Source: Baffinella frigidus
Taxonomy: Eukaryota; Cryptophyceae; Cryptomonadales; Baffinellaceae
Direction: 5' to 3'
DNA length: 10,606 nt
NCBI GenBank assembly: GCA_026770585.1
Contig: MU646383.1
Location: 665,586 to 676,191 of the forward strand
The notes under the pieces were generated by a model, which did no database searches, had not been told where the DNA came from, and worked only from the letters and a program-made list of their open reading frames with translations. Numbering within the stretch: the stretch's first letter is position 1; every line of letters begins with the position of its first letter. Shown here in pieces: positions 10,003-10,606 of the stretch. Made by a program: the position numbers and the translations under genes.

Positions 10003-10200
10003 GCGCTCAAACCCCAATACCTTAACCCCAACCCCCCAAACACCAACCCCCGACCCCTAAACACCAAAACCCCTGAACCCCTCACGCCCCAACCCCTAAA
10101 CCCTAAACCCTAGACCCTAAACCCCTCACCCCTCACCCCCAAACCCTAAAACATCAACCCTAAACCCGAACCCCCCTCACTCCTCACCCCCCAAACCGAA

Positions 10201-10231
10201 GGTGAACGGAGGGATGCGGTACAAAGCGTGG
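10201..10231 (+). repeat. VNGGMRYKA-coding block, copy 2
   Basis: Same 31 bases as copy 1, again in the CCCCCCAAACCGAAG context, 229 bp further on. Confidence 0.4.
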
Positions 10232-10505
10232 GCGCGCAAGCCCCGACCCTTCAACCCCACACCCCAAACCCCTAAACCCAAACCCCGAACCCCGAACCCC
10301 GATCCGCAAACCACAAAGCGCAAGCCCTAAACCCTCAACTCTCTCCCCGCCGCATAAACTACTTTAGACGTGACCGGGAGCAATCATGATAAAACACTCA
10401 GAATCTGAGCGTTTTTCCAAAAGTTGACACAAGGTTCAAGTGAAGTTGACTTTTGCGATTGAGCACCAAAGCACCAAAGCACCACCTTCAGGTCTTGCGT
10501 AGACA

Positions 10506-10536
10506 GGTGAATGGAGGCATGCGGTACAAAGCGTGG
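10506..10536 (+). repeat. VNGGMRYKA-coding block, copy 3
   Basis: Two substitutions against copies 1 and 2, one silent (Asn codon) and one G to C in the second Gly codon (also silent). Preceded by TAGACAG|, a better acceptor than AAG. Followed by AATTTGG. Confidence 0.4.
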
Positions 10537-10606
10537 AATTTGGGGGTTTGGAGTTAAGGTGTTCTCCGACTCTCAAACCTTAACCCCCTGCCCCCCCCCC
10601 CTCTGA

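Larger units (their letters stand above)
9917..10345. repeat. CCCTAAA/CCCCAAA array with embedded coding blocks
   Basis: Degenerate 7-base units CCCTAAA, CCCCAAA and CCCCTAA interrupted only by the two VNGGMRYKA blocks. Bases 10346-10505 hold a quasi-palindrome AAACACTCAGA/TCTGAGCGTTT (10392-10414) and AGCACCAA(A) three times (10470-10492). 10537-10606 is G/C-tract sequence with no gene. Confidence 0.8.

Noticed and set aside
9606-10113. Readings of 95-114 residues rich in Pro/Lys/Asn or Gly/Phe/Leu
   Set aside because: Translations of the CCCCAAA/GGGTTTG arrays. Only the short blocks between the arrays look coding.

Overview
This is eukaryotic nuclear DNA. No bacterial-style gene is present. 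The coding signal is a set of very short exons (33-81 bases, GC-rich third positions, GT..AG borders) in long introns packed with inverted-repeat elements, minisatellites, CT microsatellites and TTTAGGG/TTGAGGG telomere-like arrays. The telomere-like unit and the style of the protein point to the green lineage (a repeat-rich alga is my guess), but the organism cannot be fixed from this window.

The main content is the 5' half of one minus-strand gene for the ESCRT-III subunit VPS24/CHMP3 (Snf7 family). Exon 1 is at 8447-8491, exon 2 at 6726-6806, exon 3 at 4362-4426, exon 4 at 3098-3149, exon 5 at 1835-1888, and an exon 6 candidate at 312-344 with sister copies at 240 and 402. Exons 1-5 sum to 297 bases, exactly 99 codons. 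Intron phases agree at every junction, and the joined reading aligns without gaps with VPS24 proteins as I remember them. The C-terminal half, with the autoinhibitory and MIM region, would lie left of position 1.

Almost every exon has extra, mostly broken copies beside it. Exon 2 has four partial copies (6003-6036, 6327-6360, 6556-6600, 6883-6920). Exon 3 has three (3921-3982, 4136-4197, 4519-4561). Exon 4 has a full-length copy without an acceptor (2911-2962) plus scraps, and exon 6 has three versions. The introns hold a superfamily of 130-210 bp hairpin (MITE-like) elements, many with ends beginning CCAC. One of them sits on the splice donor of an exon-2 copy with a visible 5-base target duplication.

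The right end (about 8.97-10.6 kb) appears to hold fragments of a second gene on the plus strand. There is a convincing 69-base exon-like block at 9675-9743 with a decayed copy at 9885-9911, and a short block encoding VNGGMRYKA repeated at 9972, 10201 and 10506, all in CCCTAAA/CCCCAAA-rich DNA. The two genes would then be head-to-head. The region 8968-9303 is GC-rich and open on both strands, and its coding strand is unresolved.
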